Shown piece by piece: positions 47,101 to 61,039 of a DNA stretch of 64,000 bases (within the stretch, counting starts at the first letter, position 1; each line of letters opens with the position of its first letter). The stretch spans positions 12,589,764-12,653,763 of the forward strand of contig NC_066313.1 in NCBI RefSeq assembly GCF_022539315.1. Direction: 5' to 3'. This stretch comes from Serinus canaria (lineage: Eukaryota; Chordata; Aves; Passeriformes; Fringillidae). The notes under the pieces were generated by a model that was not told where the DNA came from, ran no database searches, and saw only the letters and a list, made by a program, of their open reading frames with translations. A program made the position numbers and the translations under genes.

Positions 47101-48876
47101 TGACTGCCTGTCAGAAATACAGACACATTTATTCATGTCAGTTACATCAACTTACAGCAGACAGCCTATAAGTTCATTTTCCTATTAAAAATTACTTCAG
47201 TAGCCTATCAGAGAATGTTGTTAAGCCCTGTATTATCCCCAAAATTAGAATAAGTTTGTGTTGGATAGATGAAAGCCTTTTGAAAAGAAGGAATAAGACC
47301 TAAATAATTTTGTTTCAATCAATTTTGGTAAAAGTTGAAAGACTGGCGATGACATCTGTGAAAGCTGTCCAAAATTCTGCAAAGATTACAACTTCTGACA
47401 AGACAGCAGCTTATCCAGGTAGAAAGCAAATAAGACAGAATACCTCCCCCACATACTGCTGACCACAAAGTAAATACATAACAAGACTACACATTAAAAT
47501 GATCTGTAACTCTGTACATAGTTTCAATAAAAATATAACCACCAAAAAAAACCAAAAAAAAAAAAAAAATTAAAAACCCAACACCTTTCTATATATGCCT
47601 TCTCATGCTCATGTAATGATATTTATAAAATAGTCAAGTAATCTTAGAGAGAAAACTGTATCCATGTTGAGAGCAAGGCTGGTTAAGGTATAAAAGTATT
47701 CCCAGCAGCTAAATCACTTGATTTCAGAAACAGTTTTCTCTTTCCATCATAAACTACTGAAATTTCTTCCCTGTTCAGCAGCTCAGTGAATCTGAGTTAC
47801 CTCTGCTTACATATGATGTGAAATGGTTCTTCTGAAGAAGAATTACCACACAAGCCTGAAATGAAACTGTGGAGACCAGGACCAAATTAGCTGCTGTGGT
47901 AGAGACTGTTCAAGGCAGGAAAGCCAAGAGCATCTGTTAGTGTCACAGCAATTTCATTTGTTCAAGTTTCAGACATAATTGAAAAGTTTCTGAATGCACA
48001 GAAAATTTCATGGGTAATTTCCATGGTTTTGAGGGGCTGGGGAAAAACAGCACAAAGAACAACTCTACAATGTTCAGCTGTAGGAGGTTCCTTAAGTGAA
48101 TTAAGATGACAAAATAATTTAATCAATCAGGACAATGTACTCTCCCAGAACTATTTAAAGTCAGAGTTACCAGCAATTCCACTCTGTATTGTCAAAAAAT
48201 AGAAGTTCATATAAACAAATTGGAAAAATATCACTTTATAAGGTCAGATGGAAAACACATAACCATAGTTCTATTTCTACAGGTTTACAAGGCAAACCCT
48301 GCATATACTAAGTCAATCTAATTGAAAGTAATTAAAAGCAGTAGCTAATTTCAATAAAAGAAAAAAATCCCAACTTCATACGACATCTTATTGTCTTCAT
48401 TACAAGTGATGTAGCTTTTCTCCTTCTGCCATATGACTTCTCTTGAAAAAGTTCCAGATTTTGTAAGGGTTTTTAGTGTAAACCACAGTTTTCATTAGTA
48501 AAGATTTTAATGCTAAGGATCTCAGATTGTCTCTTCTTTATCCTTTTTTTCTAATACAGTGAGATCTATCAGCCATCATGATACTCTGCCAAACTGTTCT
48601 GGAAAAAAATACATTGTTGAAGATAATTCAAATTGAAATGCTAGTAGTTTACTCTGTCAGTAGTTTTGACCTAAACTTCAAGTCCCAGAAAAAAAAGTTG
48701 GAGCAATATCAGATTTGCTTAAATCTAAGTCCACATATAATCCTGAGGCTATGTGGAGATAACATAGGGAGAATAGGATTACAGGATCCTATATTTCAAG
48801 AAAAACCCTAAAAAAACCTCACATACATTTAAAGTCATACTGGTATGAAGTCTAAGTTATCCAATAGAGGTTATAG

Positions 48877-48904
48877 GATAGCCTACACCCAAGTGTAGGT
48901 TATC
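48877..48904. repeat. Hairpin with 12-bp arms, one mismatch
   Basis: Arms gatagcctacac (48877-48888) and gtgtaggttatc (48893-48904) are complementary except for one C/T difference that would pair as G-U in RNA, around the loop ccaa. Confidence 0.85.
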
Positions 48905-51900
48905 CAAGAGAAATCCAAGGATTTCTCTTCATATCTGCAGACAATTTGGCACTTCTAAAGACAGTAAAAATTTTATAGGTAATAATACTTCTCTGTAAAA
49001 TAGGACTGAAAAGCATTTTATTGCTAATCTGTTGCTCAATAGTAGAATTCAGTAACAAATTGAGAAAAGGTTGTTAATATCAAGAACACTGTTGTAAAGA
49101 GACCCAAATTACTCCAAGGAAATTATGGCTCATGAATATAATCCAAAAAAATAAGTATTTAAGATAAATTATAAGCCACTGGAACCACAGCCTTAGTCAG
49201 CAGGAGTCTAATTTCTAGGCAGCCTCCTACTTAGATATTCCAGACAAAGAGTTTGAGGTATTTTTGCCTGTTTGAGCAATCTTAGTCAGGTAATCATGTC
49301 AAGCACTGTCTGAAATGGCAGACAAGAATGGATGTTTTCCTGCAAATACTCATCCAACTTGCTGGTTTTGTCTATGGCTTGGGCCATGATGCAGCACCTT
49401 ATGCAGTCATGAAGAAGAAAAGGTCTGTCCTGTCCTTGGGAATTCTAGGCAGAATTTTTAAAGCTCTCAAACCCAACTGAGCACAAGTTTTCCTGCTCTG
49501 AAAGAGAAAATTCCCCATTATCAACCCAACTCAAAGAAATGACTGGATTTCCCTCTCAAATTAGGGGAGTCGGCTTTAATTTACAGCATTGCATGCTGCA
49601 CCACATGGAAATATGAAGAGAGAATGAACTCAAGAAATACAGAAAAGAAAATGCAATCAAAAGCTTGTTTAGAAGCATATTGCCATTAAAAAATAATTTT
49701 ATCTTTACTCATGATATAACACTTGTAAGGAAACTTACCTTCTCAAAATTTGTGTTTGCAGCTAACAGAGATTGATGTTAAAGTCAATAATCTATTCCCT
49801 ATATCTTTACACTAATCATAAAATATCAAAGCACGTGGAAAAGGGCTTTACTTTTAGGTTAAAATCTATGTGTCAAAAGCATTTTTGTTTGCCAGGCACT
49901 GTCTCAAATGCTGGGAAATACCACATAAAGCAATGCTGTTCTAGATGACTAAGGCAGGGGCCTCCCACTGATTCCCAGAATTTCTGGACCACAGCAAGAG
50001 TAAGGCAGAGGGTCCATTAAAAAAAAACACAGTCAACTGTATAATTTAAGTGTCCATTGTAATGCTTATGTGCAAAATGGCAAAATTAAGTTTGAAGGGT
50101 GTTAAGTACCTTTTAAATGCCAAACCATATGGCAAATCAAAATGGTCATGCAAAACCAGAGGCACCCCTCAGATTTCTGAGGATTTTCACTAATCTTCTT
50201 GGGTTATGGAATTATGAATATGCCACTACAGTATAATGACTGCAATTAGTGCTAGCAAGTAACAAAATAATGATTGATAAAACACTGCAATTGTCTGTAT
50301 ATTATATACTGGGTTTACTCCAATAGTCCTTGCTCATGTAGGAGTCCAAATAAACATCTATGGAATCAGATGAAAAGACAGAAAATTTAAAATCCATCTC
50401 AGTAGTCTGAGTGTCTTCTAAATCCACACAGGCTCTATTTCTACACAGTGTAGAAGAACTTACAACAGGCTTACAGAAGCAACCAAAATTCAATATCTAG
50501 AAATAGGGCGCCTAAAACAAAGGAAGAGAAGAACAGTATTTACTTCCAGAATTATTCAAATTTCAGACTAAAAATTTATATAGATAATATTAAATATTTT
50601 TTCTCAGAGGAAACTTGATTGTACATTGAAACAGAGAAAAAAAATTCTAATTCATAGCTACATATTTTCAAAATCTAGAATTCAATGAAATGAATATCCA
50701 GGTAATATATTTGCATCATGTTATTTTCAAAAGTGATATTTCAACATAGCTGAAAGAAAAGACAATGATGACCTAAGTTAGTTTCTTAAGAATTGGGGGC
50801 TTTTGGTGTTTTTAATAAGCATTCAATACTGAAAAGGAAAAAGTTAAAAAAAGGAACACTACCCAGATAAATAATACTTGTAATTGCAGAGTAGTTCCAT
50901 TTAGTGGCACTGATTCCAGTAAGTGAAAAGTAGCAAGCAAGATCAAAAAGTGTTTTTGTGTCAAAAGGTTTATGTCAGAACCACAAATGATATTTAAATA
51001 CAACAGACATTGCCCTAAAAAGAATGATTTCTACAGTGACATTAACAATAGAACAGATATAAAATAAGCATTGGAATAAAGAATCTAAAATCAATTTATA
51101 ATTTTATATTTTTAAATATAAAAATTGTATAAAACATAATAGTTTTTTGAGAGTGCCCACAGGCAGAATTTGTGGATTTTTAGTTAGCTTATATATTGTT
51201 AGTGTTTTTAGAAAGCGTTGTAGTTTTTGTGCCGGCATGAATTTTTGATGACTGACAAACACGTCATCATCCCAGTCCTACATTTTGGTTTTATCTTATC
51301 AGAAGAGTTTGTATCCATGGTTTTCTGCAGTAAGAACTGGTATCTGAAAAAAACATGTATGCTGCCACACATATTAAAGAAAAACTTATAACCAGCAGGC
51401 ACATTGATCAAGAATGTGTTGAGATGTCTGTGCACTGCCAAAAGAAAAACCCTCTTCATTCTTTCAGATTTCCCCTTTGTTGTATTTTAAATAGAAGAAC
51501 AAAAAAGATAATTCTCGGACTAAAGGAACTATGCATGGATATATTTGAATTCGGGTTTCTGTTCCCACATACCTACTGACAGACAATGAGGTCAGATAGG
51601 CTGCTTTTGAACCTTGCAGTTGAGAGTAAGGCCCATCCCACAGCAACCCAATTCCATGAGAGGCCTTTAAAGAGAGCCCCACCGAGCAGGTGACCTACAT
51701 CCCAACAACAAACGAATCAATCCGCCTTACGACAGACTAGCAAAACCTACAAAAGCTTTAAATTGGACTGTAAAGCACAAGATTTCTTTTTCACTTTCAA
51801 GGACAAACCTTCTGCTAACTGACTGTGTAACAAAGCAACTTCCCTGGTGAGCAGGTTATTCCAAACTTGTCCATCAGTCCATCCTTTCGATGTCACCCTA

Positions 51901-54580
51901 GTTCAGCACTGCTGTGTGTCTGAGCTACCCTGGAGATCACCCCCTTCAGTAGCTACACCGAATTACATTTGTATTTTGGATTATATTCAGTCAGTATCAC
52001 TCAATTTGATGGTGCAAAAACAAATTAAAAGAGGTATTGTAAGAAGAACATGAAGACAAAATTGTGTGCTTTGGTGTGCAGTACACATAATTAATTGCAA
52101 GCACCCAGGGTCACATGCTGACCACATATTATTTATATAATAATATAAAATATCATAAAATATTTGTTTGTTGATGTTTTAATGAGGATAAACTGGGGAC
52201 AAAACTTGGTGGGGTGGGAGATTCATGTCGCAAGTTTTGGTTGATTCAGCCAACATGAACTTGATTCTTCCCATTTTTTGAACACTCTCTGAAACAGACA
52301 GCTCCTTAAAAGTCTTCCAAGTTGGTAAACAGAGCAAATTAGATCAGTCTTGTTTTCAGGTCTTGTATCTGACAATAAAATACCAAGTCACCCTCACTGC
52401 TATCTGGTACTTCCTGTGAGATGCTCACATGGTGTTCAGTCTTACTATGAAACCGGGACTTTGGACAGATATCCAAGAGGAATTTTGAGATGCTATGAAT
52501 TCAGTGGAAAAAAATAAATCAAAACATTAAAAATAATGTTAACATTTGCTAGCAAAACCAGCACAGAAGCACAAAACCAGTGGTGAAGTAGCTCTGGAGG
52601 GTTGCACATGGTAAAATTCAGACTTCTCGTTAGTCCTAGAAAACTCTTGTGCTCAAGTATTATACTACTGACACAGAAGACAGAAAGCACAGGGAGAATA
52701 AATACATTTTTCCATCAATGTTGTAAACTATTGACATAAAGGGATGTGGCTCAAAGGACTCCCTTAGTTCCTAAGCCTCCACCAGACCATCAGATGACTC
52801 CTTTCAGGAGGGAGAAAGTTCCAGCTTGGGAAGTAAGTATAGGATTTTATTCTTACATCAACAAGGAAAAAAAAAAAAAAAATAGTGGTTAAGGAGTTAT
52901 AAAGGATTTTTTACACATCTGATTGAAATTACAATAGACAATCTTAAAATTGTGTCTATACAAATAATTAAACAGCCCCTCTCTTCTACACCTGCTGATC
53001 ATCTTCCTAGCCCAGTATTCTGACTGTATTATGCCTCTCTCCTTCCACTTCTTGTTCTGCCTTTATTTTATTTAACAGACTTACTTGTCTTTATTTCAAA
53101 GACATCTCTGGTTTACCAGCAAAGTCAACAGGGAAAGTCTAGATAACTTGCTGCCAGAATGGAGATAGCATGAGGCCACTATCTACAGAATCAGTCACTA
53201 CAGCTGCCTATCTCTCTAGCAGTTCCCAGGCAAAGAGGAGTTATATCAGCTCCTGTGCATCTTTAAGGAAATGTATACAGAAGGGAATAAAGCAGCACTG
53301 GTTAGAGACAGGTAAATCAGTGGTCTTGGAATGAGTTCCTAAAATGTATCTGAGGAGGCAGATAAGAAAGAACTAATATGGAAAAGGAATTCAAGGGCCC
53401 GGTGTTTGCCCTAGGTACAATGCAACAACTCCAAAGTCATAATTAAGGCATGTAGATTCACTTTAATCCTGTTTAAGAAAGACTGTTTTGAGTTAGAGAT
53501 AAGCACACTGCAACAACAATAAGACAGCTCAGTGACCTTAAACCCTGCTGTGACTTGCAAATGTTCTGACTCCTGCGGATGCACATCCGTCCTGAAACCA
53601 CTTACTCTGTCAGTCATGGCAGGGTAACTATTCTGTCTATAGCTGCAGCCTGCTGAAACAAAACTCTTAAATGAATTCACTTTTCTGATGAAGCATCATG
53701 GAGGGCACCTTGAACTTAATGGCAGTTTGGTTGTGCTTGCGAAGTGTGAAGAAAGTGCAAGTCTCTGAGCTAATATAGCTCCAAGATTAATTTCTAGCCT
53801 TAATGATTTTGTGGAACAGCCTTTTGAAATCATTGTGATCATACCAATTAGCTATAAAGTCCTTGTAACAATGTGCCCCCTCTTTCACAAAATACTTCTC
53901 AAGCTGCAATGAGGTCTTATTTTTATTAATGTGTATTTTGGTAAGTATATCAATAAAGTCTTTGTTAATAGCATACTTGTGTGAATTTTACCAGAGTACA
54001 GCATTTCCAAAAGACTAAATTTAACAGCAGTACAGTGTCTAAGGATCTGAAACATCATCCAAAATAAAAAGAAAGTGCTGAACTATTCAAATACATATCC
54101 TTTACCTCTTTCTTTTCTGGTATAGGGGGTAAAAAAATAGATTCAGCACATATTAAGCTTTAAGGATAGCTACATAAGATGCAGGAAAAATAGAAATGGA
54201 CTATTAAAAAAGTAAAAATGAAAAGAGATATATGGCAACTCTTGCAGTGACAGGGAATGTAGAGAGCTGCTTCATTGTCGCAAGAATGAATTTATTTTCA
54301 TATTTTAGAATATGCAACTGCATTCTAGAATAACAGCACTTGGTATGACACTTTTCACTTTTGGAAATGTACTGAGCTATTTGGAGGTTTTCACCTTGGT
54401 TTTGCTGCATTAAAAGGCGTCTCTTGCTCTTACAGTGCATAAAGGTCAGTAACATAAATGCTTATTTGTGTACACATGCAACCACAGTAAATGAAACACA
54501 GCATCTGGACATATTTAATTCAGAAACCACTGAACCAAAGGAATTGGAAATCAAAGCCAAGAGAACAGGCAACAGAAACT

Positions 54581-54895
54581 GTCATGGTCTGACGGGGATA
54601 GCATCAACAACATCCGCCGCACTCCCCCTAAGGCACACTCAGACAAGGACAAAATCCTGACAGCATTTGGTAGGGGAGCATGCTCTGGGTGCAGCAGGGT
54701 CCTCAGACACAGTTTGGCAAAGCTGGTAGCCACAGAGCTGATGACTTCCCATAAATTATAGCTCTTGTGTCAGAGGGCTGTGCCTGGGGGAGTCCAGACC
54801 AGGACTGGTAGATCCCCCCTTGGAGCTGTGGCACACAGTGACCTCAGGAGTGTCTGCATCCAGCTGTTAATGGGTTCTTCAGAATCAGAACACAA
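54581..54895. mobile_element. Possible LTR or other GC-rich retroelement remnant
   Basis: A GC-rich block starting TGTCATGGTCTGACGG in AT-rich surroundings, running up to a CR1 piece. It contains 'ccataaattatagc' near 54751, which might be a TATA-like box. The start resembles an LTR but no end or target duplication can be fixed. I cannot name a family. Confidence 0.35.
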
Positions 54896-54924
54896 TACTC
54901 TCTTGGGCAGAGAGAAACCTAAAA

Positions 54925-55066
54925 AGGCTCAACAAGGCATGTGTAGTGTCCAGCACTCAGGGAGGAATAACCTCAAGTACCAGCACAGGATGGGACTGAC
55001 CTGCTGGAGAGCAGCTCTGCTGTGAACATGGGAGTCTTGGTGGGTGACAGGCTGACCATGAGCCAA
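54925..55066 (+). mobile_element. CR1 LINE fragment (ORF2 interior)
   Basis: The sequence 'cagcactcagggaggaataa', 'agtaccagcacaggatggga', 'ctgctggagagcagctctgc' and 'gacaggctgaccatgagcca' matches an internal part of CR1 ORF2 in plus orientation. The expected continuation and the 3' end are missing. The match stops just before a 19-A run at 55092-55110. The fragment is a broken remnant with no coding capacity. Confidence 0.75.
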
Positions 55067-55091
55067 AACCCTAAAATATTAACTAAGGTTT

Positions 55092-55121
55092 AAAAAAAAA
55101 AAAAAAAAAAGAAAAGAAAAA
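55092..55121 (+). repeat. A19 run with GAAAA extension
   Basis: Nineteen A residues followed by gaaaagaaaaa. It lies 25 bases downstream of the CR1 fragment; CR1 does not end in poly(A), so it is probably unrelated to it. Confidence 0.9.
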
Positions 55122-55394
55122 GGGAGGGTATGAAGTATTCTTCTATTGCCATGCATATGAAAAGGTCTACATAGCATGTATGTGTCTTTATATAAAAACA
55201 TATACACATATTTATGAATTTGTTAGAAATCTTAAATGCATGATTCACAACAGAGTTACTTTTCTGAGCTACATCTGCTTTCAAGACTGAGTTACCGAAG
55301 CATCTGGGAAGAGGTCACTCCGAAATAGTTCTTGCCATAATACTACAAAAAGCAGAGTACAGCAATTATTTGCTGGGAAGTGCAGCAAATGCAC

Positions 55395-55928
55395 TGTCTG
55401 GCTGAGCTAGAGTTAATTTTCCTCAGAGCAGGTGGTGTGATGCTGTGTTTTGGGTTTGTGGCCAAACAGTGCTGATCACACACTGAGGTTGTAGCTGAAA
55501 TAAGTTTGCACAGCACCAAGTCCCTCCCTGTTTCTCACCTGACACCTCCAGTGAATGCATCAGGGGGTGCACAGGAGGCTGTGGGGGATGCAACCAGGAA
55601 GATGATGTGAATTAACTGAGGAGATAAAACACCATAATCAGGGATAGGAGGGAAAATAAAGAGATTTAGGCAGGTTAGCCATCTTTTGCTCAGAAACTGT
55701 CTGGACATAGGTCTACTTATGGGAGATGATGGTAATTATATTTGCATCATTTTTATTTTATTTTTTGTGTTCTCTTCTATTTTTCCTTCACTTATTAATC
55801 CATTTTACCCTGACCCACAAGTTTTCTTGCTTTTACTGTTCCTTTTCTCTGCCCCCATCCCACTAGGCCGGAGGAGGGACAGAGCAGCTATGCAGTACTT
55901 AGGTGTCTGCCAGAATTAACCCACAGCA
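55395..55928 (-). mobile_element. ERVL-type solo LTR, minus strand, diverged
   Basis: The plus strand reads the reversed LTR: 'tgtctggctgagctagagtt', 'aattttcctcagag', 'aacagtgctgatcacacact', 'atcagggggtgcacaggagg' and at the right end 'ctgccagaattaacccaca', the complement of the family's TGTGG..TTAACC start. The order matches the copies at 9882 and 32463. About 534 bp are present, with a diverged A/T-rich middle. No internal genes adjoin it and no clean target duplication is visible, so it is an old solo LTR. The 77-codon frame inside it is not a gene. Confidence 0.85.
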
Positions 55929-55934
55929 ACAGAC

Positions 55935-56070
55935 TTATTAAAACTAATTTTATTTTGTAACTAATTAAATCATCAACTTTAATATGTTCCCTGGTTTAAC
56001 CAAAGTAACACATCTACATTCCTCTTTATTTTCTGCCGTAAAGTTGAGGTCTACAAAAGATTATTTTCTA
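55935..56070. other. AT-rich spacer between repeats
   Basis: Short unremarkable sequence between the LTR and a long T run. Confidence 0.5.
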
Positions 56071-56072
56071 TT

Positions 56073-56075
<3 letters not shown>

Positions 56076-56103
<28 letters not shown>
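56076..56103 (+). repeat. T28 homopolymer
   Basis: Twenty-eight consecutive T residues, the longest homopolymer in the window. It lies about 35 bases left of a CR1 3' end. Confidence 0.95.
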
Positions 56104-56107
<4 letters not shown>

Positions 56108-56137
56108 CCTCTAATAATCTAATTTTTGAGAGAAACT

Positions 56138-56205
56138 CATAGAATGGTTATTGCTAGAAGGAACATTAAAGATCTAATTCCAGCCTCTCTTATTCCCACC
56201 TTCTC
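56138..56205 (-). mobile_element. CR1 LINE 3'-end fragment (short, decayed)
   Basis: 'tcatagaatggttattgcta' followed by 'gaaggaacattaaagatcta' is a diverged reversed CR1 3' end in minus orientation, about 70 bp long. Confidence 0.75.
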
Positions 56206-56209
56206 CTAC

Positions 56210-59200
56210 TAAGGCTGTGAAAGAAGTGCACAAGACAGTTCTTTTTCAAGAAAATACAGGTGTGCCACAAGGAAAGTAAAGGCTAGACATATTTTCAGCT
56301 GGAGAAGGGGCTGCTGCCGCCTCTTACCAAACAAGAGAGGCTTGAACATCCCAGAGTGGATCTATGATAAGAGACATAAAAAGGAGGTTGTGGACCAGGC
56401 CCACAGATCACATTCCCAACTGTGCTTTATGCATCCATTTTTCAAAAATTCATGTTCATATATGTATGTTTAAGTACTAAATATATTTCCAGATGTTGCA
56501 CACTGTAAACTCCCCCAAAAATCATGGAGAAAACACTCTGGAAATAAACAGCTTTAAATTTTCAAACCTCTGGCTGCTGCCTGAAGAACACTTTGTTGTC
56601 AGCAAATTTATCCAAATCCAGCATCTTTGACACTGCAAATCTTTGATTGTACAGGTGCAAGGATTACTTGAGCTTTGTGAATGTGAGTCCTCTTCAAACA
56701 TTGACTCTGGCTTCAAGTGTTCACATCTACACCAATTTTCCATCATAAATCTGTTGAGACTTGCAGAAAAATAATGTTGGTAAATATATTTGTCTCCAAA
56801 CTTTTTATACTTAGTCATAGTAATGGGTAGTGACCATACACACTACAGAAGATTCCCCTGTGGATTTCCAGTACTTTTACTTAAACAAGATGGCTTTTAG
56901 GAGAGTTTGAGTGAAGAGCTTATAAACCAAACCTGGTTATTTACTACTTTCAATTGAATTTTCAGTAAATTTTTACTTGTTTGTTTGTTTCCATCCCTCT
57001 AGAAATGCTAATCTTTGAAAGAGACTCAATTTTTTTTTTTCATTTTGGAGTTTTTTTAATACGAAATCATGTCAGTGTATTTAGACACAAATCTTTTTCA
57101 CTTGGTTGGACAATGCAAAGTAAATGCAAAACTGAACCAGTGTGAAGATTCAACACCACATTCTCTCAGCACCTCCCATTCCCCACGTCTGCTGACTGGG
57201 ATGTTTGTGTAACCCAGTTGAGAAGCAAGGTTTTGGGCTTTGAAGTGTGAAGCCTTAAAAACTTTGAAGATACTGAACAAGAAGTATCAAAGTCTATTTG
57301 CTATGAGGTAATAGGTGAGAATGATCTTTGAATGAATGCTTTGAGTGATCAAAGAATTGAGACACAATAGAATCAGTTGTTTGCTTTTTCTGCTGTCATT
57401 CACACCTCACATGACTTCACTAAGTTTTATATGGTTAAAAGTGAACCCTAAAGATTATCCATCAGATTCTCTGGGGTAGCATTTCCAAAATCAAAGGATG
57501 TCATTGCTTCATTCTGACATTAGAATGTCATGATAATTAGGTTTTGTTTTAAAAAAAATTTCAGAAAAAAATTTCTTTTCTTTCAATATTTTTTTTAATT
57601 TTATACTCAATACCAAAATATAAGAGGACAAACATGATAAAAATCTCTTAAAAATTACTCACTATAATCAATAAGGCATATGTAAACTTAGAAACTTCAT
57701 GCCAATTCCATAAACCAACATGAAAGTAATTTCAAAGGAAAACTCATTGTTTTAGCATACACACCCTAAAATTTTAGTATTTTTGTTTTCTTTACCAATA
57801 ATTTTCACGTTACATATTGCAATATCAAAAGTTCACCAAAAATCAAATTCTATGTATAATACTGTTTTTTTCAGTAATTATATATCCTTTTTTTTTTTAA
57901 ACTGAAATACTCCAGACTCTCATCCTGAAAGGTTTTCAGTCACAGTTTATTCAAGAGGGTATTTTCCATTCAGTACTACTCACAGCTAACATTCCTCAAC
58001 TCAACACAGACTCAAGAATTAAGGATTAGGCAGACCAAAAGCCTTCCAACAATACAGTGAATGCACAATCAGTTATTTTTGTGTTTCCAGGAGTAGGTAC
58101 AAAAGGATTGTACCTCTACACTTACTGGACTAGAACAAAATAAAAGGCTCCTACACATACCTCTGAGGAGAGGGAAGATAATGTAGCTGCACAAGTACAG
58201 AGCTTGAATTTTAAGTTTTTTTACAGTTTTTTAAGATTCTTTTAGAAATTGAACTCCACAGTGTCTTACATGGTGTTGTGTGTTACACAACTGCCATAAA
58301 ATACTTAATTTGGTGTTGTACACTGAGTGCAATCTTGAGGAACAAGCAGGTTAAGAATCCCTCATTTCCCAGAAAATTATCATTATTGCTACTATCAACA
58401 TTCCCTAGAAGTGGGACCTAGCCCTTTTTATACTCAGTCCAGATTAAGAGGCACAGCCTTACATTTGTTTTAGCTGAAAGGCTGACATCCACTTTAAATT
58501 TTTATGTAGCACATTCAATTTAAAATACATTTTACAGTGTGCAAGAAATAATTCAAAATTAAATAAAAATAAGAGCAAAGTATGTATGTGACTCCTGTCT
58601 AATTGCATGGTACAATTTTTGAAGAATGAAGTTGAAGCCCTTCATCCCTCATCCAAGAATTTTATATTTTCTTCAGAGAGCATTACACATCATACAATCA
58701 CAATCTGAGAACACGTACTTAAATTTCATCTCAGATTTGTTAAATATGACTGTCTGATTCTGTAGGTTTAGAGGAAACCCTTAAGAACCAGTAACTCACC
58801 CACAGCACAGTCCTTACTCAGGTTCCCTCTGAAAGGCTCATGACACAGGGAAGGTCCCGTTAAAAACAGAAGAAGAAAGAAAAATAAACACTAGATAGGT
58901 GAGGGTTTAGTAACATGGGCAGACCTCAGACATCTGGTGCTTTCCACCTTTTTAGAAGATTGCAGCTGCCTGGCACAACCACATCCTCTTCTTTCTCAGT
59001 AAGCCACTTCTGATAAGTATTTAGAGATGCAGTACAAGCTACAAAAATGAGCTTCTCCTCTGCACCCTGGCCTGACCAAAAACAGCCACCAGGCTGTTCA
59101 CAAGCACTCTCTAACATGTTCATTTGAGATAGCAGATTACTTAGACTCTTCTTTTTCAATGAACCAACATTGGCACAACATTTGCCCATCAAATGACATC

Positions 59201-61035
59201 AGCTCTGTAAGTAATTTTCTTCTCTAATGGCGTATCCATCCTTTCACCAGCCATGTTACAGCCATGAGCAAAGATGCTTTCAACGCCTGTACGACTTCAG
59301 CAAGTGAAATTAGCTGAAAATCAGTGGTGGTTGAGTTCTTCCTTCCAACCCTGTACATATCTGCCTCTCCAAGCCAGCTCTGGGAAAAAGTCACTGCATA
59401 CTCAGACAAGTTCCTCATGTCAGAAATATTAGATATGAAGCTGACCTATTATGATAAAAGAGAGGAGGACTTAAAAAGCAGTGATGGTCAAAGGCAGTTT
59501 AAAAAAAGAAGCCAGAGGAGATTAAGACTTCTGGCTGTATGTTATCAGTGAAACTACTTTGGGACTCAGGATGCCTTTAGCTGAATCAGTGAAGCTGATC
59601 CTCTGTCTCACTGGAATAAATGTAAGCCTGGAAGCCCTCAGCTGTATTTTCAGGCAAAGACATTTCATTTCATATTGGTCAATATTTAACCTTTAATGAT
59701 TTTCTGACTAGACAGGTGCTTGCTGAGTCACTGCTTTGGATAAATGCTGAAGAAACCTCTAGCAGAAACAGTATAACACCACTGAGATAATCTTTGCCCT
59801 TTGGTTTCCTGTAACCCCTCCCCAGCCTCTGATTCTCTGTAGTGTTTGTGATTTCTAGCCCAGCAATAGTCAAGTTTTCATTTACTTCATGCATATGCAC
59901 TAAATTAAGCCATTTCCCTCCCACCCATATGGTGGTCTGATATGCACAGATGTTATTACAGTGTTCTGTGCCACATAAAATCCCAGCTGTAATATCAAAA
60001 AAAAAAAAAAAAAAGAAAGCAAAACCAAAAAGAACAATAAAAAAATCCTCACCAGAGATAAAAAGCTCTTTTACTCCTCATTCAAAAAGGCAAAACAATA
60101 GAATATAAGCCCATAAGGAACTGAATAAACATAAACAGACCTGTGCAACATCTGACATGGACACAGATAAGGGAGAGAATGTGGAAGACAAAAGAAAAGA
60201 AAGATTAGTATTAAATTATTTCAGACAGTGACAACAATTAATTAAAAAATGCAAATATTTATAAAATAGCAGTTGATGAAACACTTTTGACAGTCCTCTA
60301 AAACACAAGAACACTCTTTTTTGCTATGGTTTCTCAAAATTCTGGGTTGCAGTAATTTTTAAATTGGATTGAAGGAGTGTAAATTTCAGGAACTCAGTGT
60401 TCTATAGGGCAAAGTAACTAATTGGGATTTTTTTTTTTCAAATTCTTTCAGTATTTTGCAACTATCATGTGCCTTCCTCTTTTTGATCGAAAATCCACCT
60501 CTTTTGATCAAACATTCACAAGTCTAAAACCATAGCTCCTAAATCTGAGTCCATCTCAATACTTATTTTTCTCTTCAATACTGATTTTAATTTTGCTACA
60601 TTGATATATTAATCAAATCTTGCAAATCACTGCGTATAACTCCTCATGGGCTGAAAAATCACATAGCACCCATGCTAGATTCTCAGAATTTACTCGAGTC
60701 ATCCACATAATTTGGTGCCTTAGTGACAGTAGTTCCAGTAGTTCAGTAGCCTTCTTTTTCTTTGTTTGCCTGTTTGCTGTTTTCTGGTTTTTACAGAGAT
60801 CTCAAATTAAAAACGCTCTTTGCTTTGTAATCGAAATTGTAATTATTGGCTGATTACAACTTCAAGTGATATATGGCTGCTGGACATCAAGCTGATAAAA
60901 GCAAAGTACCTTCACCTAAGGTGTGCATGGAGTTCTTGGAGTTCTTTTTCAGTGACTTGTGCAATAGCAGCTTTTATAGAACAGCACAGATACACTCAAA
61001 GCTGGATGACTCACTATGGTGAATGAGTGTTTTAA
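56210..61035. other. Mostly unique non-coding DNA, no gene seen
   Basis: T-rich and A-rich runs occur at about 57029-57041, 57885-57900 and 59997-60014 (18 A). No open frame exceeds about 98 codons and none is recognised. Confidence 0.55.
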
Positions 61036-61039
61036 GGTC

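Larger units (their letters stand above)
41210..54570. other. Long repeat-poor non-coding stretch, no gene seen
   Basis: Thirteen kilobases with no CR1 or LTR hallmark that I can see, in contrast to both flanks. It holds a (AC)7 microsatellite (44111-44124), A-runs near 47543-47569 and 52867-52882, and a hairpin at 48877-48904. A 116-codon minus frame at 44429-44779 and others are unrecognised. Low repeat content over this length can mean selective constraint on regulatory DNA or just chance. Confidence 0.5.
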
